Shown: positions 1 to 10,002, counted from the stretch's first letter. The stretch: 64,000 nucleotides of DNA from Niastella populi (GCF_002078015.1 NZ_LWBP01000185.1:1-64000); one strand, 5' to 3'. Made by a program: numbers and translations. Notes: generated from the sequence alone by a model not told the origin.

Positions 1-1626
1 GGTTGCGACAGCACGGTAACGCTGAATCTGGTGGTGAACTTATCGACCACCATTGTCACCCAGCCAGGTAACGCATCGGTCCTTATAGGTGATAACGCCA
101 GCTTTGCGGTATCGGCAAATGGCACAGGTGCCCTGAATTATCAATGGCAGGTAAATACCGGCAGCGGATTTGTAAATATTTCCAACGGAAGCGTGTATAA
201 CGGGGTCGATGCTGCTACACTCAACATTACCAATGTTCAGCCCGGTATGAACAGTTACCTATATCGTTGCATTGTTACAGGCGCTTGTGCACCATCAGCA
301 ATCACTAACGATGCCCAATTGACCGTAAGTAAACGTCCGCAGACAATCAATTTACCTGCCCCCGCAAATGGCAGCGTGGTTACTGTTACTTACGGCGATA
401 ATCCGTTCAGTGCGGCGGCCACCGCAAGTTCAGGTTTGCAGGTAAATTATAGCAGCAGTAACAATGCCGTAGCTGTCATCGATGCTAACGGGCAAGTAAG
501 GATAACGGGAGCAGGTTCGGCATTAATCGCCATTGAGCAGCCTGGTGATAATATGTATGCAGTTGCTCCAACGCTGCTATTTAATGTTCATGTGAATAAA
601 AAAGACCTGTATGTGCAAGGCGACGATAAATCAAGACCATATGGTGAAGCAAACCCTGCACTTTCAATGACCTATACCGGGTTTGTAAACGGAGAGGATG
701 CTTCAGTGATCACAGAGCCGGCCATTGCTACTACAGTTGATATAACTACCAACCCGGGTACTTACCCCATAACATTAAGCGGGGGAGCGGCAGTTAATTA
801 CAACCTGGTAATTACCAACGGAACATTTACGGTTACAGGGGCGCGCGTGTTTATCACTGAACACCCGCAGAACCAGCAGGCTTGTGAAGGAAAACAGGTT
901 TCGTTCACTGCTAAAGCAACTGCCGCGAGTATATTGGTAACAATTGCCTATCAGTGGGAAGAAAGTAATGATGGCAGCAACTGGCAGCCTGTAGCCGGGG
1001 CAACCGCTGAAACCCTCACTATTGATGCAACTGCCGGCCGTTTTATACGTTGTGTTATTCTGGCGCCAGGCACACAGGACCCAACCGGGGTGGCTTTCTT
1101 TACTGTGAATCCATTGCCCGGTGTATGGGCTACTAAATCGAACGATCTTGATTGTAATGTAGCCAGTACAAAACTAAATGCCGGCGGCGCCGTAACCTAT
1201 GCCTGGTCTCCTGTTACCGGATTAAGCAACCCCCATATCCCTAACCCGGTGGCTTCGCCTGCAGACGACATAACGTACACGGTAACGGGAACCGATGCAA
1301 ATGGCTGTAAGAATACAGACAATGTCCGCATCGGGATATTAACCGTTAAGTCAGGAGAAAATGTAATGGCAAATGCTTTCACTCCCAATGGAGACGGTAA
1401 GAATGATTGCTTCGGCGTCAGGTTCTGGGGGGTAATACAAAAAATCGATTTCACTATATATAACCGGTTTGGCCAACGTGTGTTCATCACTACCACACCC
1501 GGCGCCTGCTGGGATGGCCGCTTTAACGGTGAGGCGCAACCATCTGGAACGTATGTGTATGCTATAAAGGCAATTACAAAGTGCGGTATTATTGAACGAA
1601 AAGGTACAGTTACCCTTATAAGATAG
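1..1626 (+). CDS. Ig/MBG-repeat surface protein with gliding-motility C-terminal domain (5' truncated by window edge)
   Basis: The frame is open from base 1, so the true start lies outside the window; 541 codons are visible. From the N side they hold an Ig-like module (about residues 14-112), a beta-sandwich stretch (120-205), an MBG-type module with the YGEANPALS hallmark (207-290), a second Ig-like module (290-378), a PKD-like stretch (385-455) and a C-terminal domain starting with NAFTPNGDGKND (about 458-541). That last domain is typical of Bacteroidota gliding-motility/CHU C-terminal domains, which are known T9SS export signals of the type B kind. The protein is therefore probably exported and surface attached, serving as an adhesin or matrix protein; this role is inferred. 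A hairpin follows it at 1757-1780. Confidence is high for the domain class and low for any specific role. Confidence 0.9.
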   Translation, partial: GCDSTVTLNLVVNLSTTIVTQPGNASVLIGDNASFAVSANGTGALNYQWQVNTGSGFVNISNGSVYNGVDAATLNITNVQPGMNSYLYRCIVTGACAPSAITNDAQLTVSKRPQTINLPAPANGSVVTVTYGDNPFSAAATASSGLQVNYSSSNNAVAVIDANGQVRITGAGSALIAIEQPGDNMYAVAPTLLFNVHVNKKDLYVQGDDKSRPYGEANPALSMTYTGFVNGEDASVITEPAIATTVDITTNPGTYPITLSGGAAVNYNLVITNGTFTVTGARVFITEHPQNQQACEGKQVSFTAKATAASILVTIAYQWEESNDGSNWQPVAGATAETLTIDATAGRFIRCVILAPGTQDPTGVAFFTVNPLPGVWATKSNDLDCNVASTKLNAGGAVTYAWSPVTGLSNPHIPNPVASPADDITYTVTGTDANGCKNTDNVRIGILTVKSGENVMANAFTPNGDGKNDCFGVRFWGVIQKIDFTIYNRFGQRVFITTTPGACWDGRFNGEAQPSGTYVYAIKAITKCGIIERKGTVTLIR

Positions 1627-1756
1627 GTTGTAGCTTTTTAAATATAATAATTAAAATAAGTGCAAACCATCTTCCTGCCGGGGGGTGGTTTTCAGTTAGC
1701 GGCTATCTGCAGCGTATTTCAGAATGATGTTTGGGCCGCAAACTGTTCAAAAGATG

Positions 1757-1780
1757 GCCGCCCCGTTTTACGGGGGCGGC
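1757..1780. terminator. GC-rich bidirectional terminator hairpin
   Basis: GCCGCCCC pairs with GGGGCGGC around a short T-rich loop. It lies between two convergent genes (surface protein ending at 1626, lyase-like gene ending at 1800). Short T-runs flank it on both strands, so it could serve both. The rest of 1627-1799 shows no credible gene. Confidence 0.7.
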
Positions 1781-1799
1781 TTATGAAATTTTTCAGTAA

Positions 1800-2540
1800 T
1801 TATTGCCCCACAGGTCCGTTCTTCCAGTACTTAACATTTTTCCAACGCGTCTCCGACCGTGACCCGCTGATATTGTAAACACCGCATTTGAAGTAATGGG
1901 TGGCATTGCCACGGTCGGCATAATTTCCCTTCAGTGTATTGTTGATATACACATAGATCCTGCCGTTGTCGGCATCATGCTGTACGTTCACGTGAATCCA
2001 TTTGTTGTAAGCGCTGGTCATTAACGTTTCATTGTCGTATCGTTTAATGGTGCCGCCGCTGGCCGAATGTATTTTCAGCATAATGGCCGTTGCATGGGTA
2101 GAACCGCCGAACACCTGCATAATATCGGTGCCTTTAGAGCCGGAAACGATATATACATCGCCTTCAAACTGGTGCCGGCCCGATGTATAGTTATTATTCA
2201 TGCGCAGTTCTGAGCGCGGCCCGGTAGAACACCCTTCATACTGGCATTCATCATCGGGATAGATCCAGAAGCGATGTTCTCCGCCTGAATAACTATAACG
2301 GCTCGATTGGGAAAGGTTCCACGGCGTTTGAATATTATAGGTATAGGATGTTTGCGTCCAGCCGCTGGTTGGATTGGCTTCGGTGTTTGCTTCCCTGCCT
2401 GAGATCGCCGCATCGTGTTGTGCAGCGGACGTTGCCGTTTTTCTACAGCTAACATACAGGAATGAAACAATAAGTAACAGGAATGACATGTGCATTAGGA
2501 ACAGCATGTATTTGCTGCCCTTCGATTGTTGATAATTCAT
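1800..2540 (-). CDS. Alginate-lyase-like (PL7 superfamily) lipoprotein
   Basis: The 246-residue protein has a long hydrophobic N-terminus ending in a lipobox (Cys32, preceded by LYVS), so it should be a lipoprotein. The rest resembles the beta-jelly-roll polysaccharide lyases of PL7/alginate lyase 2: an RSELR motif (Arg109-Arg113), a KIH triplet (156-158) and YFKCGVYN (216-223, matching the usual YFKxGxY). In PL7 enzymes the second motif is usually QIH or QVH with a catalytic Gln; here Lys replaces Gln, so substrate or activity may differ. The start could be Met1 or Met12 (SD-poor, as usual in Bacteroidota). The gene stands alone, is divergent from yceI-like and shares a terminator with the upstream surface protein. 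The family assignment is by motif only; a non-catalytic glycan-binding jelly roll is the alternative. Confidence 0.65.
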   Translation of the reverse strand: MNYQQSKGSKYMLFLMHMSFLLLIVSFLYVSCRKTATSAAQHDAAISGREANTEANPTSGWTQTSYTYNIQTPWNLSQSSRYSYSGGEHRFWIYPDDECQYEGCSTGPRSELRMNNNYTSGRHQFEGDVYIVSGSKGTDIMQVFGGSTHATAIMLKIHSASGGTIKRYDNETLMTSAYNKWIHVNVQHDADNGRIYVYINNTLKGNYADRGNATHYFKCGVYNISGSRSETRWKNVKYWKNGPVGQ

Positions 2541-2755
2541 CTGGCAAGTTTTTAATGATTAGAGAAAAATGGTATCGTTAATAAAAGGTAAGCAATGCAG
2601 GAAGGAGAAGGATGTGGTGAATTGGCATTTTATTCGGTTAAGTTGGCTTGTCATGTGGCAATAAGCCGCAGGGTGGGGGTCTGATTTTTGCAGAATTGAT
2701 GAGGCATTTTGAGTATGTGCAAATGATAATCAGTCCATAATAAAATCAACATGTT

Positions 2756-3427
2756 ATGAAAGTAAAAGCATTTCTGGTAATAGCCGGCTTTATAGCAATT
2801 TTAACATCCTGTGGCGGCGGCTCGCCAAAAGGCGATGATGCTACGATACAGGAAAAACAGGAAACGTCAGAAGCGACGGGAACGCAATTTGCGGTCGATA
2901 CAAATACTTCAACCATTCGTTTTATCGGTTACGGCGTTGGTAAGAACCATCCGGGTAAATTCAAAATTTCTTCGGGTACGGTAGCACTTGCCAACAATCA
3001 GATCACCGGTGGCAGTTTCACGATCGATATCAAATCGATGGACCTGGAACAAAAAGGCGGCATCTTCGATTCAAAATTACGTCCGCACCTGATGAGCGGT
3101 GACTTCTTCGATGCCGATAAATTCGGAACGGCAAAGTTCGAGATTACCGGTGTTCAGCCATACACGGAGAGCGGGTCAGATACATCTGTTGTAGCAGGCG
3201 CCAACTATATGGTAAGCGGTAACTTTACACTGAAGGATGTTACAAAGAATATAAGTTTTCCTGCGAAGATCGATCTCGACGGTAATACATTAAAAGCGAA
3301 GTCGAGCTTCGTTATCGACCGTACGCAATGGCAAATGCGTTATGGTAATGATAAAACGCTGGGCGATAAATTCATTTCAGAGAAGGTAGATGTTGAATTG
3401 GATCTGGAAGCCAAAAAGCAGAGGTAA
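2756..3427 (+). CDS. YceI-family lipoprotein
   Basis: This 223-residue protein has a signal peptide with lipobox ILTSC (Cys19) and then an acidic linker. A YceI-like lipocalin-type beta-barrel domain spans about residues 45-220. Features typical of the family are the opening (FAVDTNTSTIRFIGYG), the central D/E-rich strand with IKSMDLE, the segment GNFTLKDVTKNISFP, and the ending SFVIDRTQWQMRYG. YceI proteins bind isoprenoid-like lipids and act in the periplasm; the ligand here is unknown. The gene is monocistronic and ends in a clear terminator at 3447-3488. It is divergent from the lyase-like gene. Confidence 0.9.
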   Translation: MKVKAFLVIAGFIAILTSCGGGSPKGDDATIQEKQETSEATGTQFAVDTNTSTIRFIGYGVGKNHPGKFKISSGTVALANNQITGGSFTIDIKSMDLEQKGGIFDSKLRPHLMSGDFFDADKFGTAKFEITGVQPYTESGSDTSVVAGANYMVSGNFTLKDVTKNISFPAKIDLDGNTLKAKSSFVIDRTQWQMRYGNDKTLGDKFISEKVDVELDLEAKKQR

Positions 3428-3446
3428 CGTAAATGAATAACGAAAT

Positions 3447-3488
3447 AAAAGAGGCATCAGGCAAATGGCTGCTGCCTCTTTTGTTTTA
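3447..3488 (+). terminator. Rho-independent terminator after the YceI gene
   Basis: AAAAGAGGCA (3447-3456) pairs perfectly with TGCCTCTTTT (3473-3482), followed by TTGTTTT. It also lies just past the 3' end of the convergent GyrI-like gene and may work in both directions. Confidence 0.85.
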
Positions 3489-3499
3489 ATTGGTTTGTA

Positions 3500-4123
3500 T
3501 TAACGAACCGGTTCTCTCAATATCGTTTTTAATTTTTCAGGTGATGTTTTTCTGAAATCAGACAGGTAGATCTCGTGATGAAGCCCGTTTCTTGCCAAAT
3601 TGTTTTGTTCTGTAAAAGCGGCAATCTGCAACAAGGATTCCGGCTCAGTTGAAAAAGGCCCAACGTGTAACATCTGAACACATTTTCCTTCATTCATGGT
3701 AAAGTGTTGCACCTGGCCGGCCAGTTGTATGTTCTTCTTACTAATAACTGTTTGTTTCGCTGCCTCAATGTCTCCGGCCATTACAAAATCGGGCATCCTG
3801 ATGAGTAACCGGTACTCCCATTCGCTTCTTGGTACTTCAGTGGCGGCGGTTTTTATATTCTTACCGGGAAACCTGGTTTCATCGAACCACCACAAACCTT
3901 CGAGTTTTGAAACTACAAAGTCCATGTTTTGGGCTTTGTACACAAACTCTATGGTGTAAGCCGTGGAGTACAACGCCTCAATATTTTTTGCAAAAGCCGG
4001 GGCCGAAGGATCGCCTTTTCCCGTAAGCGAAATAAAATGAGCTTCACCGATGTTTACCAGTTCTGGTTTTGGTTTGGCGGTGAAATAGGTTTTGAATGCT
4101 TTCGTAAGATCGAGTTTATTCAT
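3500..4123 (-). CDS. GyrI-like small-molecule-binding domain protein
   Basis: I place the start at the ATG at 4121-4123 (MNKLDLTKAF); a purine-rich GGAAAAA lies just upstream. The frame stays open to 4243, but those extra 40 residues look non-coding. The 207-residue product resembles the single-domain GyrI-like/SOUL-type proteins of Bacteroidota, with an opening KxYFTAKPKPELVxI, a strand pair around FVVSKLEGLWWFDE, and a C-terminal part with MLHVGPFSTEPESL and NGLHHEIYLSDFRKT. Such domains bind small hydrophobic or cationic molecules; no DNA-binding domain is attached, so the molecular role is unknown. It converges on the YceI gene and is divergent from the sigma factor of cluster 1. Confidence 0.75.
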   Translation of the reverse strand: MNKLDLTKAFKTYFTAKPKPELVNIGEAHFISLTGKGDPSAPAFAKNIEALYSTAYTIEFVYKAQNMDFVVSKLEGLWWFDETRFPGKNIKTAATEVPRSEWEYRLLIRMPDFVMAGDIEAAKQTVISKKNIQLAGQVQHFTMNEGKCVQMLHVGPFSTEPESLLQIAAFTEQNNLARNGLHHEIYLSDFRKTSPEKLKTILREPVR

Positions 4124-4332
4124 TTTTTCCGGTTTTGTTCGTGCTGCAAAAATGACGGTACCTGCTGACAACCTTATGTCAGCAGGAATATAAAACTTAT
4201 GAGAGGTTTTCTTCAAGGGTTTTTCGCTAAGGGTTTTCCCCACTTTAGCATTGTTTAGCAGCTAAATGGAAAATTGAAAACAGGTGATATATGATTTTTA
4301 TTGTAATTTCAACGCTTCTGATCATATGGTGA

Positions 4333-4935
4333 ATGCTGGCCCCTGATTACGAACAATATACCGACAATTATTTACTGCAACAGCTCTCGCATAACGACCA
4401 GGCTGCATTTACCGTCATCTACCAACGTTACTGGAATTCACTGTTCAGGGAAGCCATGAATGTGTTGCGTTCGCAAAAAGAATCGGAAGATTGCGTGCAG
4501 GAAGTATTCGTTTCCTTATGGAAGCGAAGGGAATCCCTTTCTGTAACCACATCACTGGGCGCTTATTTACATACTGCCGTAAAGTATAAGTGTATAGATA
4601 TCATTGAACGGGATATGATCCGCGGGGGATACCTCGAAGATTTTACCAGCTACATGACCGGGCAGCAATCCCTGCCTTCCGTTGAAGAAGAGATGTATGC
4701 CCGCGACCTTGCCGCGAATATCGACCAGGTAATGGATAAAATGCCCAATAAAATGCGGGAGGTTTTCCGGTTGAGCCGGCAGGAGCACCTTTCGCACCGC
4801 GAAATTGCCAACCGGTTACACATCTCGGAGGAGACGGTAAAAAAGCAGATCTACCTGGCGCTTAAAATTTTAAAGTCGCATTTGGGCGATGCCTCCCTCG
4901 CTATGCTCATCGCCGCCACCTTTATTTGCAAATGA
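4333..4935 (+). CDS. ECF RNA polymerase sigma factor, cluster 1
   Basis: This 200-residue protein has the sigma-70 region 2 (about residues 24-92: DQAAFTVIYQRYW, SEDCVQEVFVSLWKRRE) and region 4 (about 130-180: MREVFRLSRQEHLSHREIANRLHISEETVKKQI). The order and length are those of the ECF subfamily found with FecR in Bacteroidota. A hydrophobic tail (LAMLIAATFI) follows, as is common in this subfamily. It is the first gene of a + strand set with FecR, SusC and SusD and probably drives expression of that receptor operon. The gap to the FecR gene is about 225 nt and holds no gene. Confidence 0.93.
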   Translation: MLAPDYEQYTDNYLLQQLSHNDQAAFTVIYQRYWNSLFREAMNVLRSQKESEDCVQEVFVSLWKRRESLSVTTSLGAYLHTAVKYKCIDIIERDMIRGGYLEDFTSYMTGQQSLPSVEEEMYARDLAANIDQVMDKMPNKMREVFRLSRQEHLSHREIANRLHISEETVKKQIYLALKILKSHLGDASLAMLIAATFICK

Positions 4936-5160
4936 TCTAAACATTTCAGGTTGTTGTTAAAACCGGAAGGGAAGACATGCAGTTTTGTATGCCTTTGATT
5001 ATCCGGCAGGTACGGCTTATTGTTGTTGCATGTATGAAGGCATCAAATTTTTTTTTTAAGAAATTGTAAATTCTTCTACCACCACCTTCTCTTTTTTCCG
5101 ACATAATATCAAATACCTGCCATATTTAATTTAACCTTAACCTTAAATGAATGATTGAAA

Positions 5161-6345
5161 ATGGATGCTAACCAATTCAGCGATCTGTTAAAACGCTATC
5201 AGCTTGGAACCTGTACCGAAGAGGAAAAGAAATGGGTGGAAGGCTGGTACAGTGAACGGCGCAACAACATATACAACCCGTTGACAAACGAGGAAGAAGC
5301 GCTTGCCGGCCAAAGGATCTACAGCAACGTAATGACTGTGCTTACATCTGAACCTCAGAAAAATGTAGTACCACTTTGGCGGCGCCCCGGCGCCTGGTGG
5401 GTAGCTGCCGGTACACTATTATTCATGGCCACCACCTGGTATTTTGTAATGAACGACAAACAGGTGACCACGCAAACGGTAGAAGTACAAAAGCCGGTTA
5501 TTCAGACCACAGTGGTGCCGGGTGGAAATAAAGCGGTACTAACACTGGCCGATGGGTCAACGATCGTGCTCGATAGCGCAGCCAATGGCGCGCTTACCCG
5601 GCAGGGCGCAACCATGATAATGAAGAAACAGGATGGTGAACTGGTATATAAAACGGAAGGCAGGCATGGGCAACAGGCTGTTGCCATGAACACTATCAGC
5701 ACCCCCCGTGGCGGCCAGTACCAGGTTATATTACCCGATGGCACCAAGGTATGGCTGAATGCTGTTACCGCATTGCGTTTCCCGGCCAGCTTCACCGGTA
5801 ATGAGCGGGTAGTTGAGCTCACAGGTGAAGCTTATTTCGAGGTGGCGCATCAGTCATCATCGAATGGAAAGGGAAACCGGCCTTTTGTTGTAAATATTAT
5901 TACCGCAGCCGGTGAAAACCGGGTAGAAGTGTTGGGTACACACTTCAATATCAAGGCATATAATGACGAAACTTCCATCAAAACAACCTTGCTGGAAGGT
6001 TCGGTAAAAATGAGTGGCCTGAAGGGACAGTACCTGATGAAGCCGGGACAGCAGGCGCAAATTGATCGCAGCGGTAAAATGGCATTGGATGAAGATGCCG
6101 ACGTAGAGGAAGCCGTTGCCTGGAAAAATGGGCGCTTCCAGTTCAACAATGCAAATGTTGAAGCGGTTATGCGCGAAATAGCGCGGTGGTACGATGTGGA
6201 AATAGAATATGTGGGAAAAGTGCCGGATGAAAAATTCGAAGGTGAAATACCACGCAACAGTAATATCACCGAGGTATTTAAAATTCTGGAACTGAGCAAT
6301 GTGCATTGCAAAATAGAAGGTAAAAAAATTAAGGTGCTGCCATAA
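5161..6345 (+). CDS. FecR-family anti-sigma factor, cluster 1
   Basis: The start is the ATG at 5161 (MDANQFSDLL); a TTG two codons upstream is less likely. The product is 394 residues. It has a short cytoplasmic N-terminal part (about 1-75), one transmembrane helix (about 82-98, WWVAAGTLLFMATTWYF), the FecR domain (about 175-280, STPRGGQYQVILPDGTKVWLNA) and a C-terminal DUF4974-like domain (about 310-390, FQFNNANVEAVMREIARWYDV). FecR proteins hold an ECF sigma factor at the inner membrane and relay a signal from an outer-membrane receptor with an STN domain. Both partners are adjacent here. Confidence 0.94.
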   Translation: MDANQFSDLLKRYQLGTCTEEEKKWVEGWYSERRNNIYNPLTNEEEALAGQRIYSNVMTVLTSEPQKNVVPLWRRPGAWWVAAGTLLFMATTWYFVMNDKQVTTQTVEVQKPVIQTTVVPGGNKAVLTLADGSTIVLDSAANGALTRQGATMIMKKQDGELVYKTEGRHGQQAVAMNTISTPRGGQYQVILPDGTKVWLNAVTALRFPASFTGNERVVELTGEAYFEVAHQSSSNGKGNRPFVVNIITAAGENRVEVLGTHFNIKAYNDETSIKTTLLEGSVKMSGLKGQYLMKPGQQAQIDRSGKMALDEDADVEEAVAWKNGRFQFNNANVEAVMREIARWYDVEIEYVGKVPDEKFEGEIPRNSNITEVFKILELSNVHCKIEGKKIKVLP

Positions 6346-6510
6346 GAGAAAACGGGTGCTACACCCGGGGACCATTAGTGTATGTAACTGCGAAAAATTG
6401 ATTATTAACCAAAACTCAACCAAAACAAACACACGATGAAAACCTGACCAAACTATTCATTGACTGCCTTACATAACAAAGCCGGAAGCGCTGGAACGCA
6501 ACCGGCCTAA

Positions 6511-9500
6511 ATGGGCAAACTCTGTAAAAGCGTCGAAACTGTTATTTGTTTACCCAATTTTAAAAGTATGATTTTTACCATTCTTTGCCAAGTGGTACTG
6601 CGTCGCCGTGGTATACCACAACGGGCAAAGTCCAAAACTATTCTGGTTATGAAGTTAACCGCTGTTTTATTGTTGGCGGGCTTCTTACAGGTTTCTGCAG
6701 CGGGATTTTCGCAAACTGTTACCGTTTCAAAGGAAAACATCCCATTGCAGCAGCTTTTCAGGGAAATAAAGAAGCAAACAGGGTACGTGTTCTTTTATAA
6801 CATGCGACTGTTAAAGAAAACGCATGCTGTAAATATCGACGTAAAGAATAAGCCGCTAAAAGAGGTGCTGGATCAGGTCTTTATTGCGCAACCTGTAACA
6901 TACAGTATTGTGAATAAAACTGTTGTGGTAAGCGAAAGAGCTGCTCCGCCGCCCATGCCAATTGGTGAAACAAAGCCCGATACGGTGCCGTTGCTCGAAG
7001 TGCATGGCAAGGTGGTCGATGAAAGCTCGGGCACACCGGTTGTGGGCGCCAATGTAGTGACAAAAGGCAATCAATTCGGTACTACAACCGATGTAAACGG
7101 TGCTTTTACCATTAAGGCGAAACGTGGCGCGGTACTCACCATCAGTTATGTGGGTTTTGAAAATCAACAGGTAACTGTAAAGGAAAATATGCAGTTATCG
7201 GTAAAGATGAAAAACAGCAAAACGCCCATGACCGATGTGGTGATCACCGGTTACCAGCAGATCAAAAAAGAAAGTTATACAGGAAACGCGGTTACCGTAA
7301 CAGGCGATGAACTGAAGCGGGTGAATCCGATAAATATTTTACAAAGTATACAGGCATACGATCCTTCCTTTCAGGTACAACAGAATAACTTATTCGGTTC
7401 AAACCCCAATGCGCTTCCCAATGTAAATATTCGGGGTTCGGCTTCATTGCCAACAGGTTCCGAAGGGGTGTTAACCCGCAACAACCTGGCCGGTAATGTG
7501 AACCTGCCCACTTTTATTCTCGATGGTTATGAAGTTGGTGTTGAAAAAGTATACGATATGGATGTGAACCGCATTCAGTCGATCACCATCCTTAAAGATG
7601 CGGCTGCCACAGCCGTATATGGTTCCCGTGCCGCCAATGGCGTATTGGTGATCACCACCAAGGCGCCGGCAGAAGGAAAGCTGCAGGTGTCGTACAATAC
7701 CGATCTTACAGTTAATGCGCCCGATCTTACCGGTTATAGTGTATTGAACGCAGCTGACAAACTGGAATATGAAAGACTGGCCGGGTTATATGAGGAGGGT
7801 TTCGGTGGAATAACCAGAGATGATCTGGAGGAGATCTATTATAAAAAGTATTCGAATGTAATAGCCGGTGTGAACACCTACTGGTTGTCGCAGCCGGTAA
7901 AAACTGCCTTTGCACAAAAGCATTCCATGTATATTGAAGGTGGAAGCGGCGCCATTCGCTACGGTATCGATCTGCGTTATCAAACCCAGCCGGGTGTAAT
8001 GAAGGGATCGGGCCGCAACAGGTATGGCATTGGCAGTGAGCTTACCTATACCCCTAACAGAAGGTTTACATTCAGGAACAAACTTACCATTACCGGGGTA
8101 GATGGTACCGAATCGCCCTATGGCAACTTCTCCAACTATGTAAGAATGAACCCCTACTACCCTAAAACCGACTCTGCAGGCCATATTATTCAGGGGGTGG
8201 ACGAATGGCTGGTAGATACCAAACAACAGAATAATCAGTATGTGATCAAAGCGGTATTGAACCCGTTGTATAACTCAACACTCAGCAATTTTAATAAGAA
8301 CAAGTATTTCGAGATGATCGATGCGTTTTCCGCCGACTGGACAATAACCGGCGCCTTTCGGTTACGCACATTGATTAGTGTTACCAAACGTAAGTACAAT
8401 ACCGATATCTTTACTTCGCCGCGCGCCAATGAATTCTATTTTTATGATGCCAACCGGTTAAAAGAGCGCGGTAGTTATTTTTTTAGCAATACCGATGAAA
8501 CGATCCTCGATGGGAATGCTACATTAAACTATAACAAACAACTCGGCGATCATTTCCTCAACCTGGCGGCAGGCGCAAATATCCGCAATTATACCAGCGA
8601 TTTCAAAAGCATGACCGCTATAGGGTTTTCGAACGACCGGTTCACCAATATTGCCTTTGCCAACAGCTATGCACTGAATAGTTCTCCCTTTGCCGATTAC
8701 CAGCTCGAAAGGTTGTTCGGTTCATTCGCTTCACTGAACTATTCGTACAGAAATAAGTATATGGCCGATCTGTCGGTAAGGTTAGACGGTTCTTCCAAAT
8801 TCGGAAGTGAAAATAAAACAGCGCCATTCTGGGCCTTTGGCATTGGCTGGAATGCGCACAGGGAAGGTTTTTTACTGAACAGCGCTATCAGCATGTTGAA
8901 GCTGAGAGCAAGCGTTGGCCAAACAGGTTCGGTATCATTCCCTGCATATCAGGCAAAAACAACCTATGATTATTATACCGGCAACTGGTACTCAACCGGC
9001 ATCGGGGCTGCGGTGAACAATTATGGCAATGAGTCACTGAAATGGCAAAAGACCGATAACTATGAAGTAGGGGTGGACCTCGGATTGCTGAACGACAGGA
9101 TATTTGTCAGTGCAAGGTATTACGAAAAAATAACGCATGGATTGTTGGCCGATGTCATTTTGCCCCCCTCAACCGGTTTTATCTCCTATAAGGAAAACCT
9201 CGGCGATATGAAAAACACCGGCGCCGAGCTGAATCTTAAGGGTACGGTATTTAAAAACCGCGACTGGACGGTGAACCTTACCGCCAATATGGCCCGCAAT
9301 AAGAATGTAATACTGAAAATTTCCAACGCACTGAAAGCATACAACGACAAAGCCGACCAGGAGCAGATAAAGGATGAATATAAAGCAACACCATTATTGC
9401 GCTTCAACGAAGGCCAGTCATTGAATACTATTTATACAGTACGGTCAATGGGTATCGATCCTGAAACCGGAAAGGAAATATATATAGACAGGAATGGTAA

Positions 9501-10002
9501 ATATACCTATGATTATAATGTAAGGGATATAGTGCCGGTTGGCGACAATACGCCTAAAGCTTATGGTTTTTTTGGCGGCAATATCGGGTATAAACGCTTT
9601 TTATTGAATGTGAACTTCTACGGCCGCTTCGGGGGTAAAGAATACAATCAAACTGTGGTTGACCGCATCGAGAATGCCGATCCACGCGATAACGTAGACA
9701 GCAGGGCGCTGTCGCAAAGATGGAAACAACCGGGCGATAAAGCATTGTATAAGAACATTGCAGAAATAGGCCAGTCGAGAGCCAGCGAACGGTTTGTGCA
9801 AAAAGACAATGTGCTGGAACTGCAATCGGTTTACCTGTCGTACGATTTTGAAAATGCCATTTACAGCAAACTGGCTATGCGAAACCTGCGGGTGGCCTTT
9901 ACCATGAACGACATTGGCCGTTGGGCAACTATGCAAACAGAGCGGGGGATTGCTTATCCTTTTGCCAGAAGTTTTACATTTTCCATTCAAACAAGCTTTT
10001 AA
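6511..10002 (+). CDS. SusC/RagA-family TonB-dependent receptor with STN domain, cluster 1
   Basis: This 1163-residue outer-membrane receptor has a positively charged leader and signal peptide; the first ATG is used here, but Met47 (MKLTAVLLLAGF) is an alternative start. An STN domain follows (about 70-135), then a CarboxypepD-regulatory-like beta domain (about 163-245), a TonB plug (about 255-385, with ILKDAAATAVYGSRAANGV) and the 22-strand barrel up to the terminal FxFSIQTSF. SusC proteins import ligands captured by the SusD lid, powered by TonB. The STN domain fits signalling to the neighbouring FecR. SusD starts 9 nt downstream, so the two are co-transcribed. The ligand is not evident; the accessory lipoproteins give no glycan-specific hint. 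Confidence 0.95.
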   Translation: MGKLCKSVETVICLPNFKSMIFTILCQVVLRRRGIPQRAKSKTILVMKLTAVLLLAGFLQVSAAGFSQTVTVSKENIPLQQLFREIKKQTGYVFFYNMRLLKKTHAVNIDVKNKPLKEVLDQVFIAQPVTYSIVNKTVVVSERAAPPPMPIGETKPDTVPLLEVHGKVVDESSGTPVVGANVVTKGNQFGTTTDVNGAFTIKAKRGAVLTISYVGFENQQVTVKENMQLSVKMKNSKTPMTDVVITGYQQIKKESYTGNAVTVTGDELKRVNPINILQSIQAYDPSFQVQQNNLFGSNPNALPNVNIRGSASLPTGSEGVLTRNNLAGNVNLPTFILDGYEVGVEKVYDMDVNRIQSITILKDAAATAVYGSRAANGVLVITTKAPAEGKLQVSYNTDLTVNAPDLTGYSVLNAADKLEYERLAGLYEEGFGGITRDDLEEIYYKKYSNVIAGVNTYWLSQPVKTAFAQKHSMYIEGGSGAIRYGIDLRYQTQPGVMKGSGRNRYGIGSELTYTPNRRFTFRNKLTITGVDGTESPYGNFSNYVRMNPYYPKTDSAGHIIQGVDEWLVDTKQQNNQYVIKAVLNPLYNSTLSNFNKNKYFEMIDAFSADWTITGAFRLRTLISVTKRKYNTDIFTSPRANEFYFYDANRLKERGSYFFSNTDETILDGNATLNYNKQLGDHFLNLAAGANIRNYTSDFKSMTAIGFSNDRFTNIAFANSYALNSSPFADYQLERLFGSFASLNYSYRNKYMADLSVRLDGSSKFGSENKTAPFWAFGIGWNAHREGFLLNSAISMLKLRASVGQTGSVSFPAYQAKTTYDYYTGNWYSTGIGAAVNNYGNESLKWQKTDNYEVGVDLGLLNDRIFVSARYYEKITHGLLADVILPPSTGFISYKENLGDMKNTGAELNLKGTVFKNRDWTVNLTANMARNKNVILKISNALKAYNDKADQEQIKDEYKATPLLRFNEGQSLNTIYTVRSMGIDPETGKEIYIDRNGKYTYDYNVRDIVPVGDNTPKAYGFFGGNIGYKRFLLNVNFYGRFGGKEYNQTVVDRIENADPRDNVDSRALSQRWKQPGDKALYKNIAEIGQSRASERFVQKDNVLELQSVYLSYDFENAIYSKLAMRNLRVAFTMNDIGRWATMQTERGIAYPFARSFTFSIQTSF

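Noticed and set aside
1660-1878. 72-codon + frame after the surface protein
   Set aside because: It spans the terminator hairpin and runs into the lyase-like gene on the other strand; it looks non-coding.
4124-4243. N-terminal extension of the GyrI-like protein
   Set aside because: The 40 extra residues do not match the family, and a better start with a purine-rich leader is at 4123.
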